Positions 34,201 through 46,949 are shown, counted from the stretch's first letter. The stretch: DNA of 57,886 nt from Silene noctiflora (GCA_009801015.1 VHZZ01001533.1:13072-70957), one strand, 5' to 3'. Numbers and translations: made by a program. Notes: generated by a model from the letters alone, not told the origin.

Positions 34201-36506
34201 GCTTCTCATGTCAAAAGAGAGTAATTTAGCTTTTTTTTATTTTTTATTTATTTAAGTTGCTTCCGCTAAAAAAAGTCGCAATATCAGTACAATATATAAA
34301 AGAAAGAGGATATTAGTTTGCGTATCGTACCTTTGTTTAAAACTTTCAACCGTTACGCTAAGGAATTTTTATGCTCAATTAATTAACATCGGACGCAGGA
34401 GGTAAAAAGAGTGAGTAAAATAAGTTAGAGAAATATCAGAAATATTACGATCATTTTAAAAATCCTAGAATTATTTTCTATAGAATGTTTGAATTCTTAC
34501 CCAAATATTGTTGTAAGTTGTAACGCTTAATTTCACGTGGTGATTTTTGTATTAACATAAATATGATAATTATTAATGGGAGATATAATTTGTCTAGAAT
34601 GGTACAACATACTACGGTGTAAAACAAACGTGATTCACAATACTCAAAAGAGTGGTTAATGTATGTGAGTGGGAAAGACTATCCTTTAACCAATAAGTAA
34701 TTAAGAGTTTGATGTCTGACTCGCTGCTCAAAATTGAGAGGAGTGTCGGGTATTCAATAAGGTATAGTCATGGAAAAGAGCATAAGAAATTAGCAGTTAA
34801 ATTAGCTAAAGAAGATGAGATGGTGTCACCACCTACCAGGAGGTACTGAATCTCGGTATGACCTTCTCACATAAAATGTGAAGTACATTAGTTATAATCC
34901 CTACATAAGGGCATGTGAGAGGGTGATAGCTTTGTATCTATGATAAAACTGTCATCGTAGTTTGATTCCCGACGTTAAAGTTTAAATCAACCACATTGTA
35001 TTAGGAATCAAAATCAACTTCATTCTAATTTTTTTGGTAATAAATTGATAATAACACCATACTATTTTTATTCTATCCCCCCTTAGTCATTGGGTATCAA
35101 ATGTTATCTTAATTTTGGAGTAACTTGAATTTGAAGGTTGTGAAAAAATGTGATGTGGACTAAATAAATGAATAATTGTCAAGTAATTGGAGACTAAATT
35201 GAAATGAGTAGACAATGACAATGAATGCAGTTGTGGGTGTTTTGCTTCTCTAATACAACTATAACAAACACAACTTAAGATTGTTTGGTAACAAAAAGGG
35301 CACATGATCCCACACTTGCTATTCTCTTTTTCATAATCACTTTTTAGATGATGTCAATGGTTGTTAATGTTAGGGCCACAATTCTTCTTATACAATTAAT
35401 AACTATTTGTGTTCTTACTATTGGCTTTAATTTAATCCTGCTTTTCTACTCCTTTGATCAAATTTGTCAATCATTATAAATCAACCAACAAGTTGATTTT
35501 TCCAACAAATGCCATAAACAATGAGCAAAGAGGAAACATGTGACTTATTTTCCAAAAAAAGGAAAAAATTTGAATGTGATTTATATGAGACTGTCTCGTG
35601 GCGAGACTCGGGATAACCTATTAACAGCATTACCCTAATACCTCACAAATTGCGGGTTAAGGGAGGGGTTTGATGTATGCAGCCTTGTGTTAGCAACACA
35701 AATAGACTGTTTCTAATAATCCAAGATGAAAATTATGTCGAGAACTTAATTAAATGATTGCTACTTCACAAGAGAAAGAAGAGCAACCGCTTTACTGAGA
35801 GATTTTGATTTATTCCATCGTAATCCATCACACATATAAATAGAATTTTAGGAGTATTTTGAGTTATTCTTGCATTAAATCTGTCGTACACGAGACTTTT
35901 TGTGCAACCGTTCATTGACCAACTACCCATAGTTACCTTATTTTATTGTGATGCGGCATGAAATCGGTTTTTATCGCTCTATATCCTTTATAAGATCCTC
36001 ACCTCCCTTAAAAATGAGTCGGATGACCGGATCATTTGACATAACTCCTCAATTTTCGGTCACCCTAATATCACAAAATCCGATCATTGGTTAGCCGGGT
36101 CTTAATAAGTCCACAAAACCACAACCAACATTGAGAAATAGTTTGATTGTTAAATTTGAACAAATAAATGATACAGTGAAAAGAATTGGTCTCACCAGTT
36201 TAATGTCTTAATAATCACGTTTTGCATATTGCACCCACCAGCTTAGTATACATGACTGGCTGGTTATGCATTAGTCTGAAAGGAATCACCTTCTGATCTT
36301 CATGTACATAATGAAATGAAGGTCGAACAGAAACCGATGAATTCGAGAAAAAAAATGTCTGCTACAAACAATGCTATTATGAGAACAATGAGATGATGGT
36401 CTAATTTAACTTGTTGGATTACAAAAATGCAAAAGGTAATGTCAACAATTGATTTGTCAAATTGGATATTTACATATAATACAAGAGAGAAAGAGAGATC
36501 GAAACT
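34200..36506. other. Gene-free spacer between CCCH and B-box genes
   Basis: The spacer is AT-rich with no reading frame that looks like protein. Apart from the SINE-like copy at 35621-35741, I see only short repeat fragments, such as GAGACTGTCTCG at about 35588. The promoter of the CCCH gene and the 3' UTR of the B-box gene lie at its two ends. Confidence 0.6.
35621..35741 (-). mobile_element. SINE-like element, near full length
   Basis: On the minus strand it shows ATTTTCATCTTGGATTATTA, GAAACAGTCTATTTGTGTTG, AACACAAGGCTGCATACATC, CCGCAATTTGTGAGGTA and GGGTAATGCTGT. It matches the copy at 11219-11355 over nearly its whole length, including the leading ATTTTCATCTTGG. Confidence 0.68.
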
Positions 36507-39500
36507 TCAGTAGCTTTTAGTCACGTTTGCAGCCTCGAAGTCATAGCCTTGAACCTTCATGTAGCGGTTTTTTATGCGCTTATGCGTATCAGCTTTACCC
36601 TTCCGAGGCGACAGTGGAGTTTGTTTACCATGCCTGTATAGAAGTTAGCTTTATCAGTCATCCAATATTTTTGAAATTAATCTTAAGCTTTAATATAGTA
36701 CTCCATATTCCGTATTCAGGCTGCATCAATGATGGATAGATCAAAATGACTGTCTAAACTATTTGGAGTACATATAAAGTGAGGACGCAGTTGGTCAATG
36801 CAACTCTCGTCTCAATCTTTATATCGATCATCTGGAAACAGTCTGTATGTTCTCGAGACATGACATAATGGGTGAGGTGGTGCACAAATAGAACCGAATC
36901 TTAAACCACGCGTTAGGCGTAAGCAGTTCAGACAGTCAGGTAATGTTATCGTACTTAAGATTAAAAGTTACGTTTTTTTGTTAAGCACATACTCATTGTG
37001 CTGAAGAGCTCATGCAATGCTCAGTTGGCAACCAAAAATCATCAGAAGAAAATCGAAGACAAGGGAAATAATGAAATCACTTACATTCGAGTCTTACTTC
37101 TTTCTTTGGATGACCTTACTGAAGGTTCTCCGCTTTCTATTTCCTTATCATGCAGTCCAGTCATTTTGCTTACTTCTTCACCTCTAGCAAAGCTTCCTGA
37201 ATGTCCACTGTCAAAGCATTCACTTCCGCTACTCTCAGCACTAAGCCTTGACGGAGAAAATGAAGGGGACCCTGAGGATCTGATTAAATAATATGGATTT
37301 TTCATGCTTTGAGACAAATGATTACAATACTGATAAGGTGGGTTTGCTCTTTCATTGACATAAACAGATGATGAAGCAGAAACATCCTGAAATGCACGTC
37401 GAGAAATAGGAAAAGATTCAGCTCATTTTTTCAATTAGTGGAAATGATTTTATTAGTAAGGCAAGATTTCCGCACCTCTTTAGTTGCCTTTTCTATGTCA
37501 GCCCATGTCATATCATCTCCAAGCAAAGATTCAGCTAAGCCAATATCACCAGAGAAAAAATCTTCAAAGTTTCGGAATGTTACATCCACATCTGGTATGT
37601 TGAAAACATCGGAGTATCCAGCCTCTTCACAAACACCAATATCTTGGATATTTTGAGACCAAATCTGCAGTTTCACTTTCAAAACATTGGCAACAGCAGC
37701 AAAAACAAAAGAGTCTTGATCCCAAATTGAATTGGGGTCGACTACCATGAATTATCATTTTAAACTGTCAATGACATATCACTTAAATGGACTTTCAATA
37801 TATCAGCTAAACCAGTAAAATTACAGTAACATTTACTATACCGAAGTGTAACCTACCAACCTGATTAGGATCTGTCGGATTTTTACTTGGCCAAAATGGG
37901 TCTCCTGCAGAAGGAGATCCCGATAAATGGTCCAACTGTGATGACGATGTAAAACCTTCGCCTTTTGACGCCACTTTTGAACTGTCCGAGCTTTGAGGAC
38001 TATTAGCAAGACATTGGTTCTCTTGCAATTGGTTATTTAGGCCTTGATTGAGCTTTCCTGATGTGTTATCAACTGCTGAAGGCATACCAGGTTCATCATA
38101 ACGATGTAGAAGTGGTGACTTTTCATCCTCTTCAGTGAGCTGAAGCTTTTTCAAGTCAAGAATTTGTTGCATGATCAAGCAATTGTTTTGTTCTTTCTGA
38201 TGATTGACTGGTTGTTCCTGCAAAATTAATGACTTTTTGAACTCCGCCGTTGAATTTAGAAGTTGTGATGGAACCAAATAACTTCTCCAACTTACTGATT
38301 TAGCTATTTTCGCACTTGTAGTACTACTCATTTAAAGTGATATAGAGCATTATAATTTGACAATGTGTGGTGCAGGTAAAATAATACTCGTATGGAGTAT
38401 GAACTAACATAAACGTATAACAATTCGACAATTAAGAGCAAACACCACCACCTTTAGGTTCTCTGCTAACAACAGAAAATGCATTAAACATTTCCTGCAA
38501 GGCTGCAACCCTAAGTAGTAACATTTTGTTCTCGAATTCCTCATACAAATTTGCCGTTTCAAGGTTTTCTTTGAAAAGTACTGAACAACACATTAAGCAA
38601 CTTTGGGAATCTACTCTTAAAACAACGAACTAAATTACGGAGTATAAATCATCAAACTATAGAAATACCTAATTACCTATGTTCAGTTCTCTGCACCTTA
38701 TTTTGCTGACCTTGTCTTATTTATACTTATTTTTTCTGATTTTATCAGAACTTTTTCATTTGAAGTTGCATCTCATATTTTTCTGAAAGTAACAAAAAGT
38801 AAGTTGAAGATATCATCCATACTCCAGAAAACTTTCCATCAGAATAGTTCATGTTTGAAGCTTTATGCCTCTATTGGAGATATGGAGCCAGCTAAACAGT
38901 ATCACATCGATCTCTAGATAAGTGCGGCAAACAAGACCTTAAATTGATAATATGACTAAACAGTATTAAACTCCATTAACAGCCACAAAACGGTTTATGA
39001 GAAATACAATACTGATAGATTCATGTGTACCTTGTAGTATTGGCCACTAGAACCTATTTCATGTTCTGCACCGATAAAAGAACTTGTACCCTCAGTCGAA
39101 CTTCCAAAACTTTTCGATGCCACACCAACCATGTCACTGGACATTCCTGATTCATCTCCATGTTGACCACGAGCAGAAAACTCATCCAACTCACTGGCCC
39201 CAAAACCCCACAACGCCGCAAAGTTCTTAGCTGAAGGACATCCTGTAAAGCTGCTTATCATCAGCTTCTTATGCTGAGGAGGAAGTCGGTGCATCCGAGT
39301 ATCACACCCTCGACAAAGTAACATTAAATGATCCAAACATCGGACACTGGCCTGATTGTATCTACAAGAGTCACATAGGAGAGTCCGGGTATGGCGACTA
39401 GAAAGTGCATTTGCTGAATGAACTTTGGAATCGCAAGACAGACACAGAAATGCGCCGTCTGCTTGACAGTAGATTATTGGTCTTGGTGCTCCACAGAATT

Positions 39501-39516
39501 CACATGTTTTCTCCAT
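36507..39516 (-). CDS. B-box zinc-finger protein with diverged CCT motif (COL9/10 or At1g68190 type)
   Basis: Five exons give 486 aa: 39516-39031, 38217-37861, 37664-37476, 37386-37085, 36633-36507. The first B-box (residues 5-42) has every zinc ligand: C-x2-C-x8-C-x2-D-x4-C-x2-C-D-x3-H-x8-H. The second (48-82) keeps its Cys residues but has altered His spacing. The middle includes LIMQQILDLKKLQL and WSQNIQDIGVCEE, which I associate with CONSTANS-LIKE 9/10 relatives. The end (about 436-477) is a CCT-like segment, KERSKTRMHGKQ then KADTHKRIKNRYMKV, lacking several conserved CCT residues; the final TKSY recalls the TRSY end of COL9. Such nuclear proteins regulate flowering or light responses. 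A leader intron (39541-40758) precedes the start. An unexplained exon-like stretch lies in intron 1. Confidence 0.92.
38452..38580 (-). other. Exon-like 129-bp stretch in B-box gene intron 1
   Basis: It is bounded by an acceptor-like TTGTTCAG and a donor-like GTGGTG on the minus strand. Its length is a multiple of three and it has no stop in the frame that joins exons 1 and 2 (both phase 0), so inclusion would keep frame. Another frame reads more protein-like (ENLETANLYEEFENKMLLLR). Without it, exons 1 and 2 join cleanly, so it is left out of the main model. It may be a cassette exon or a captured gene fragment. Confidence 0.35.
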
Positions 39517-39790
39517 TTTTCAGCAACTTCAATCATTGGACTGCAAAATGTTAGTATATAATGACTTAAATTGTATATATAGTATTATATAGCAGATAAA
39601 GACATTGAATTATAACGATCATGACCTGGGTTCAAACCCACTAAAATAGGCATCGCAGTCACTGGTGTAAGCCATTAGCCATGAATATTGAGAAATCGTC
39701 ATAATTTTTAGTCGGTAAAACATCAGAAAATTACTTCTCCAGTGATATTACCTTGGTGTCTTAATATCTACTGTCTGTGCCTGTTGAAAA

Positions 39791-39856
39791 GGGTCAGATT
39801 TATGCAACCATACCCTTTATAGAGAGGTTATTTCTGAATGACCCAAAATAAACGCA
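39791..39856 (-). mobile_element. SINE-like fragment
   Basis: On the minus strand it reads TTTTGGGTCATTCAGAAATA, ACCTCTCTATAAAGGGTATG and GTTGCATAAATCTGACCC, matching the first half of the 11219-11355 copy with several changes. Confidence 0.55.
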
Positions 39857-40177
39857 AGGTGCTCCAACCAATTAAGAAGCGCAAACAGTTTATTAAGTCG
39901 TTTTACTTAATTATCAAGTTCCGAAACTGACATAAAGTCCCTAACTCCATTAAAAATGTAGAATTCGTGGGATGGATAAGTGCATACATCATACAGCATA
40001 GAGTTTAATGTTACAGACAACTTTTGGTCCAACAGTATTGATATGCTGTCAGTCTGTCATAGATTTAAAATGTTATAGATAGAACTTTTCTGCACTCATG
40101 TTAAAATAATTGTACAAGGACAATAATATCCTACCAAAAGTATATGGATTCCACCATTCATCCACTTCACATATATA

Positions 40178-40281
40178 CCCTCCCTTTCGTACGGTTTCTA
40201 TTTCAAGACTCTCTCGATCGCTTGTTTACCTTTTATATTCACTACGAAGAATATTTTAATTAAAAGTAAACAAATAATTGA
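40178..40281. repeat. Stowaway-like fragment
   Basis: It opens TACCCTCCCTTTCGTACGG and contains CTTGTTTACCTTTTATATTC with an inverted partner AAAAGTAAACAAAT. A clear right terminus is missing. Confidence 0.4.
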
Positions 40282-41079
40282 ATCAACATCATTTCATTAA
40301 GGTAGTAACTAACACTTTGATAACAAGTCTTGATAGTTATCAGCTAGTCTTCTGTAAAACCGTTACCTGGTACAACCTAGTTATTATCGTACACCATACA
40401 ACGACCTTATCCGAGTTTGATTTAAACTATTCACATATAGTACAAAAAAAAAAAAAAAAGAATCATTTGCTACAACAATTACGCTAGTTTAGGGGCCCAC
40501 CGCCCACTCCATACACTTTTACTTAGTCAAGTCAAATTATGACCTTCTAAAATTAATGACTCCATAACCTTAGCACAAAATCAAAGCTTAAACCTTCGAA
40601 ACAAAAACATGAAATCAAGCAAGTCGGTCTCCGTCTCCGTCTCAGTCATCTGTTTACTTTTTATATTAAAGAAATGATCGAGACCGAGGAAGTAATAATA
40701 AGTTACTATATATATACATACAAGTGAAAATGGAGGGAAATTTAGGAAAAAGAGAAACCTGAGAGATATGGAAGAGCAGGAAAAAGGCAGAAGGAAAAGT
40801 ACATGAAGAGGCAGAGATGAGAAGGTGAAGAGTGATGAGGTTAAGACATTTGTATTGATATGGTGATGGGTGTTTTGGATTTTGATGAATTATGAATATG
40901 TTTTGCTTTCTTTATTGCCACCTTTATTTTAATCTAATTTTATCTACTTTTTTCCTACCTTTTTTGGTGATGTGTGCATGGTGGGGATGACTTATTTCCA
41001 CGTGTACTCTAATTAAACTCATTATCTCTAATTTAATAAGAATAAACTGAATCTTATATTTTTGGCATTATACATATTA

Positions 41080-41274
41080 TTTCAAAAACTTCTTATTTAA
41101 CCACTATAATAGAAAAATTATTGACTAAACCTGCTTGAAAAAGAGCTCTATGAAATGGTAAGTTTTCGCGAAATGTTTTCAAAGACTTCTTATTTAACCA
41201 CTATAATAGAAAAACTATTGACTAAACCTGCTGGAAAAAGAACTCTATGAAATGGTAATTTTTTCGCGAAATGT
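41080..41274. repeat. 97-bp tandem duplication
   Basis: Two head-to-tail units of about 97 bp share TTATTTAACCACTATAATAG and TTTTCGCGAAATGTTTT. They are more than 90% alike by eye. No gene lies around them. Confidence 0.85.
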
Positions 41275-41638
41275 TTTGTTTCGATTGCTTCTAAAAAAAT
41301 TGGATAGTCTTGTCACTTGTATAGTTGTATAAGATGGTTTTACATAAAAAAAAACGTGTAAAACGAATCTAAACAAAAAAAAAAAAAGTAATGAATAAAG
41401 ACAGTTATTAAAATGACCAGTTTCACAATAATTTTGTTCAAGATCGCCTTACACCCTTACACAATTAAATGAGTCAAGAGTTGTTGCTTGGTAGACTTTT
41501 CTTTATAAAATAGGTAATGAATACGCGGGATGATGAAGAGTTGTTGGTTGGTGGTCTTTTCTTTATTTATTTTTATTTTAATGAAATATGTTGTTGATGA
41601 GGTAGAGAGTAAATGAGTGAAAATGTGATAAATGTTGA

Positions 41639-43585
41639 NGTGGCAAAAAGTTGGATAAATAGTTTGTGTTTTTACTATTATATATAGATTTAATGTAACT
41701 AATTTTTTGATAAAACCATTTTATAAAAGAGTTATCCAATTAAAATAAATTATTGAAACTAGAGAGTGTATTATATTATGGAGTAGAGTTGAGAATGAGA
41801 TGAGTTATCGAGGAGTTTTTTTGTATTATTCTCTGTATTTATTTTTATTTTTACGTGTCTGTGTTTTCATGCCATGACCAAAACTACGCTGCTTATATTG
41901 AGGTATTATCTGTTACTCAGCTCCCCGGCTAACATGTTTTCTCCCTTCTGGGCTACTCGTCATGGGGTAGGTCCTTTCTGTCTTCTGGGTTTTATTTTCA
42001 GGTCTTCGGCTGCAGTTTAAAGGGATTTTCAAGACAAGATTTTATTTAAAGCTTTGTAAAGTTTTGGTTCCATTTTGTATTCTCTTATTTTTAAAAAGGA
42101 TTTGTAATAAGGGACTTTGTATATTGATTATAATATCCCTGTATTTTGGCTAGTTTCGAATGTAAATTTAAGTTTTAATNNNNNNNNNNNNNNNNNNNNN
42201 NNNNNNNNNNNNNNNNNNNNNNNNNNNNNNNNNNNNNNNNNNNNNNNNNNNNNNNNNNNNNNNNNNNNNNNNNNNNNNNNNNNNNNNNNNNNNNNNNNNN
42301 NNNNNNNNNNNNNNNNNNNNNNNNNNNNNNNNNNNNNNNNNNNNNNNNNNNNNNNNNNNNNNNNNNNNNNNNNNNNNNNNNNNNNNNNNNNNNNNNNNNN
42401 NNNNNNNNNNNNNNNNNNNNNNNNNNNNNNNNNNNNNNNNNNNNNNNNNNNNNNNNNNNNNNNNNNNNNNNNNNNNNNNNNNNNNNNNNNNNNNNNNNNN
42501 NNNNNNNNNNNNNNNNNNNNNNNNNNNNNNNNNNNNNNNNNNNNNNNNNNNNNNNNNNNNNNNNNNNNNNNNNNNNNNNNNNNNNNNNNNNNNNNNNNNN
42601 NNNNNNNNNNNNNNNNNNNNNNNNNNNNNNNNNNNNNNNNNNNNNNNNNNNNNNNNNNNNNNNNNNNNNNNNNNNNNNNNNNNNNNNNNNNNNNNNNNNN
42701 NNNNNNNNNNNNNNNNNNNNNNNNNNNNNNNNNNNNNNNNNNNNNNNNNNNNNNNNNNNNNNNNNNNNNNNNNNNNNNNNNNNNNNNNNNNNNNNNNNNN
42801 NNNNNNNNNNNNNNNNNNNNNNNNNNNNNNNNNNNNNNNNNNNNNNNNNNNNNNNNNNNNNNNNNNNNNNNNNNNNNNNNNNNNNNNNNNNNNNNNNNNN
42901 NNNNNNNNNNNNNNNNNNNNNNNNNNNNNNNNNNNNNNNNNNNNNNNNNNNNNNNNNNNNNNNNNNNNNNNNNNNNNNNNNNNNNNNNNNNNNNNNNNNN
43001 NNNNNNNNNNNNNNNNNNNNNNNNNNNNNNNNNNNNNNNNNNNNNNNNNNNNNNNNNNNNNNNNNNNNNNNNNNNNNNNNNNNNNNNNNNNNNNNNNNNN
43101 NNNTAATAATGGATCGTAATTTGCGCATATTACATGTAATTTTTCCGTTTTGTCAACAACTTTTTTAATACTGTCTTTTAGTCGATTTAACTAATGTTTT
43201 TTTTAATAAAAAAAAGTTTATTTTTAAAATTAGGGTTTCGATTACGTCGATTTCAATTAAAGTCGGGTTGTTGAAGGGGTGGTTGTGGGGTCGTCAAACA
43301 GGCCGGAGTAGGATGGTCGGAGGGCGCGGTATGGGTGGTTGCTGCGGTTGTGTCGTTGCCATTGCTGCATTATGCGCACAAATGGGCGTACACGATATAT
43401 AACATAATCGTACTCGTAGACACTAGATTCTCATAAACTGAACCAAATAATGAAAAGATTGATACATGCACCTAATCATGGATTCATAGTCATCGGTNAT
43501 AAGTGATTAGAAATTGTTTCAACCAATTTGTAATCATGGTCGTAGATGACTACGGCGTCGATTAGATTCGTAACCAATCATACCN
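41639..43585. other. Assembly gap and low-quality surroundings
   Basis: Bases 42180-43103 are 924 undetermined positions. Single N bases also occur at 41639, 43498 and 43585. The left edge (about 41900-42179) has a mixed-composition stretch unlike its AT-rich surroundings, possibly the end of a transposon that the assembly could not resolve. Long open frames across the N run are artefacts. Confidence 0.9.
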
Positions 43586-45476
43586 CAAACGATGTTAGTT
43601 CTATTAACAGATAGGTTTGCTATATACAAGGAGAAATTCTGGGTCTTCCTCGATAACAACAAGTATTTTGCAATTTTGTTCATATTAAACAATGATATCA
43701 TAAATATCGGTAAGGGTTGGTGACAACTGAAAACCTCCCGCTGGCATAGGGGTATATGGAAGCGTGATCGGCGGCGCTAAGAGGGTGTCGGCGTAGAGAA
43801 GGGCGGACGGCGAGGCTCGAGGCGACAGAGGGTTTTTGGGAAATTGAGGCTTCTCATTTCTGGGGGTTTTAATTCTCTCATGTTTCTCTCCCTTGTTTCT
43901 CTCATGGTGGATTGGTGGGTGATAAATAAGAGGGTTATACTCGGAATAAAAAGGTAAAATGAGCGGGATTTAGTAAATTGATGCGCGGGATTTAGCAATT
44001 AAATAAAAAATATAAGTTTTTAAAAACCTTGTCGAGTTTTCAAAGTTTATAAAATTATTTATTTTAAATTAGTGCTCTCCAATTTCAACAAAAAATTTCA
44101 AGTTTTTCAATTATCCTTCACTTGAACAAATAGACACGTAAAATAAATTTTGATGTTTTATATCTAAATTCATAATTTCTGTATGTTCAAAAATATTAAA
44201 CTGAAAAATAAAAACTAGCAAGAAAAATAAAGAAGACACAAATTATTATATAAAATCATTTCATTACATAAAACTAATCAATAATAAAAGGAAATGATAA
44301 ATACAACTCTTAGGGCTGTATTTAAGAAACTAAAAAGGAAATAAATTTTTAATGTATGCATTTATTGTAATGGTTAATGTGTAATTTACTTGTTAATTCC
44401 TAAAATAATACAAAATTTAAAAGGTATTTAATGCTTAAATACAAACCTAAGTTGTATTTATCATTACCCATAATAGAAAGTCCAATAAATTAGTGAATAA
44501 ACTCATAAAATAATCCTATATTTTATATTGATAACTTATATATAAAAATGTCAGTATTTATCATCAAGTTATCAAAAAAATTAAATTAAAATATTAATAA
44601 AATTAAATGTTAATACTTCGCTCTAAGCTATTGTTTGTTTAAATAAGTCTTGCTTGTGATCGTCTTTTCAAAAGACCTCTCACAATCACTCCTCGCTTAC
44701 TCTCTAACTTGCAACTGGTAAAAAATCTTCCCAGAGTGTCGAAAAGTATTCATCCTTAATGAGAATTTGTATATTTTTTTAGATCAGTTTCATATTATCG
44801 GACGATCCTATAAAAAAACGATTGAATAAAGGATCGCAAATTCACATTGAAAATGGGCACTATATATCATAAGCTGAACACGGATAGTGTCTCTCTTACA
44901 ATATGCAAGGGACACTATCCATAAAATGTTCTATTTTTCCCCTCCTTATCTTATTGTGAAAAGATCATCATTCGTTTTCAGCTTATAACGGATAATATCC
45001 GTCATAAACAAGATATTGATGATTGAAATTAATGGGAGTCGATGCCGACTAAGAGAGTAATGTGAAGGGGGGCAAGTTGGCAAGAATTAAATAAAGGACC
45101 CCATATTGACGTTATCTTATTCATGTGATCTAAAACTTTGGCTACTTATCCAATTACAATGCGACATGATTCATTACCAAAAATAATATTCCACACTTTT
45201 TTTAATGTAAATCTCTATATTTTATAATCACTTTTTCAACAATTGGATTGGATATGGCGTGCATGATAAGCACTTTGGATTTGATTTTGGTGATGCACTT
45301 TTTGGCTAAATTAAGGAAACATCTTCCATTCATTCGTCATCAATAATCACTCAATAAGTCTCACTTGTAACAGATTAAGTATCATTTTCATGAGCAGACA
45401 AGACAAAAAGTAAGATGTATAAGGAATCACAAATTATTTATCTTTATCCTCCTATATATGTGAGTTTTATTTAACC

Positions 45477-45535
45477 CGTCACAAGTTTATGACGGATACC
45501 AGCGGTCACAAATGAGAATTTGTGATAATCACTTC
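45477..45535. repeat. CCGTCACAAGTTTATGACGGATA repeat fragment
   Basis: A CGTCACAAGTTTATGACG near-palindrome is followed by GGTCACAAATGAGAATTTG. The same motif order occurs at 60-100 and, in part, at 22570-22690. It is probably the terminal part of a small DNA transposon family. Confidence 0.5.
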
Positions 45536-45807
45536 CGTTTGCATTTAGTTAACCATTTGTTGTTGTGGCCAAATCAAAACTTGGTATTCATCAACCTATA
45601 ACTCTACAGATTATACCTACCTGAATACGAAAGAATCATAGACAGTGCTTTTACATTTCGTTTTCTTATCTGAAGTTCGAAGTAGGCGAGTGATTAAGGG
45701 TTTGATTTCTAACTATTTTCTACCTATTAAATTGCTTTTCGTATCTCGAAAAAGATTGCCCCAGCTGTCGTTGAGATACTTCTGGTCAATACCAAAAAAA
45801 CACATAT

Positions 45808-46612
45808 TTTATCTAGATTTACTAATAAATGTGAGTTCCCACGAAATAAGGTCTTTTGTCCAGATTAATTTGCAAACGGGTTAAGATTTAAGAAAAGAGG
45901 GACATTTTTTGGCTCATTATTCATTTCACAAAGTAAAAAAAATCACGTCAAAGTTGGTGATAATTTACTCTTGTTAAAATTAACGCGTACAACATATCAA
46001 ACTCTACTCTTGACATTTCATAAAGTTGGACTATAATCAAGCTCATGGTATTCTTTCCCAACTACAATTTTGTTTTCGAGCTTGTGGTTTCGTTGTATAG
46101 TCAATAACTCAATATGGACATTGAAAATCTCGTCAATCTATTTATGCATGTCACTGATTAGATGATGATGAGTTTGGGAAAGGGGGCGGGGTTCATAATT
46201 AGTCATGCGTTTAGGACATGTATGCTATGGATTATCTTTTATAGATATGCGCTTTGAAGGAAATAAGGTTTTCTGCCCGAATTAATCCACAAATGAGGTA
46301 AAAAAAAAAAAAAAAAAGAGGGGCTATTTTGCTCATTATTCATTCCACAAAGTAAAAGAACATCAAAATTAGAGTTATCTACTTATGTTGAAATTCGGCA
46401 TAAGCATATGTAAGTATGTAACACTGCTTTTGTCATTTCACAAAGTTGGACCACAATAATCAAGATCAAATCGTATTCATTCCCCACTACAATTGACAAT
46501 TTTGTTCTCTTGCTTGTAGTTTCGCTAGATAGCAAACGTGGACATTGGAAATCTCGTCAATCTATTTATGCATGTGAGTAATTAGATGATGTTGTATTTG
46601 CGACAATTGGAA
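45808..46612. repeat. Tandem duplication of a ~400-bp unit
   Basis: Unit 1 (about 45808-46195) and unit 2 (about 46228-46612) share, in the same order, GAAATAAGGT, GCTCATTATTCATT, CACAAAGTAAA, CAAAGTTGGAC or its variant, and CTCGTCAATCTATTTATGCA. The copies have drifted with small indels, so the duplication is not recent. It is non-coding. Confidence 0.8.
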
Positions 46613-46949
46613 TCATACTTTATAGTTACTCCGGTCGTTTACCTGCATTTGGTAAATTTTCTTTACAAGAAAACACATTGCTTTAGCATCCGCATAGAGC
46701 ATTAGAATCTTATGTTTTTATTTAAAGGTTGATTTTTCCTCGTTTGTACCGGTTTTGAGCGACTATTTAGCACCTAAGCTCCCTCTTTCAATAGCTAATT
46801 GTTCATATGAAGGCTTTCTCCAAGATTCAACAAAAACATAACACGGTACGAACGAAAAAAAAAAAAAAATCGATCCAGGCATAAGAAATCAATGCAATGA
46901 TTTTATATAAACTGAACATGAATTATGAGTTATGACAGTATATTACATT

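Larger units (their letters stand above)
39541..40758 (-). other. Predicted 5' UTR intron of the B-box gene
   Basis: A donor CTCTCAG|GTTTCT at 40758 and an acceptor TTTTGCAG at 39541 on the minus strand bracket this stretch, leaving 24 leader bases before the ATG. Inside lie a SINE-like fragment (39791-39856), a Stowaway-like fragment (40178-40281) and an A run (40443-40459). There is no coding signal. Confidence 0.5.
43586..46949. other. Gene-free spacer downstream of BAT1
   Basis: The spacer is AT-rich with no convincing coding stretch. A GC-richer patch at 43740-43860 gives a short frame without any recognised domain. Repeat pieces at 44930-45010 and 45477-45535 and a tandem duplication (45808-46612) are listed separately. 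The BAT1 3' UTR lies at the right edge. Confidence 0.55.

Noticed and set aside
38218-38331. Extension of the B-box exon 2 to a Met at 38331
   Set aside because: The acceptor TTTTGCAG before 38217 gives a clean phase-0 join with exon 1, so the upstream frame is most likely intron.
39625-39645. B-box-like GGTTCAAACCC suggesting a tRNA gene
   Set aside because: No matching A box, acceptor stem or anticodon arm could be drawn around it.
42117-43128. Long open frames on both strands across the gap
   Set aside because: They consist almost wholly of N bases read as unknown residues; they are not evidence of coding.
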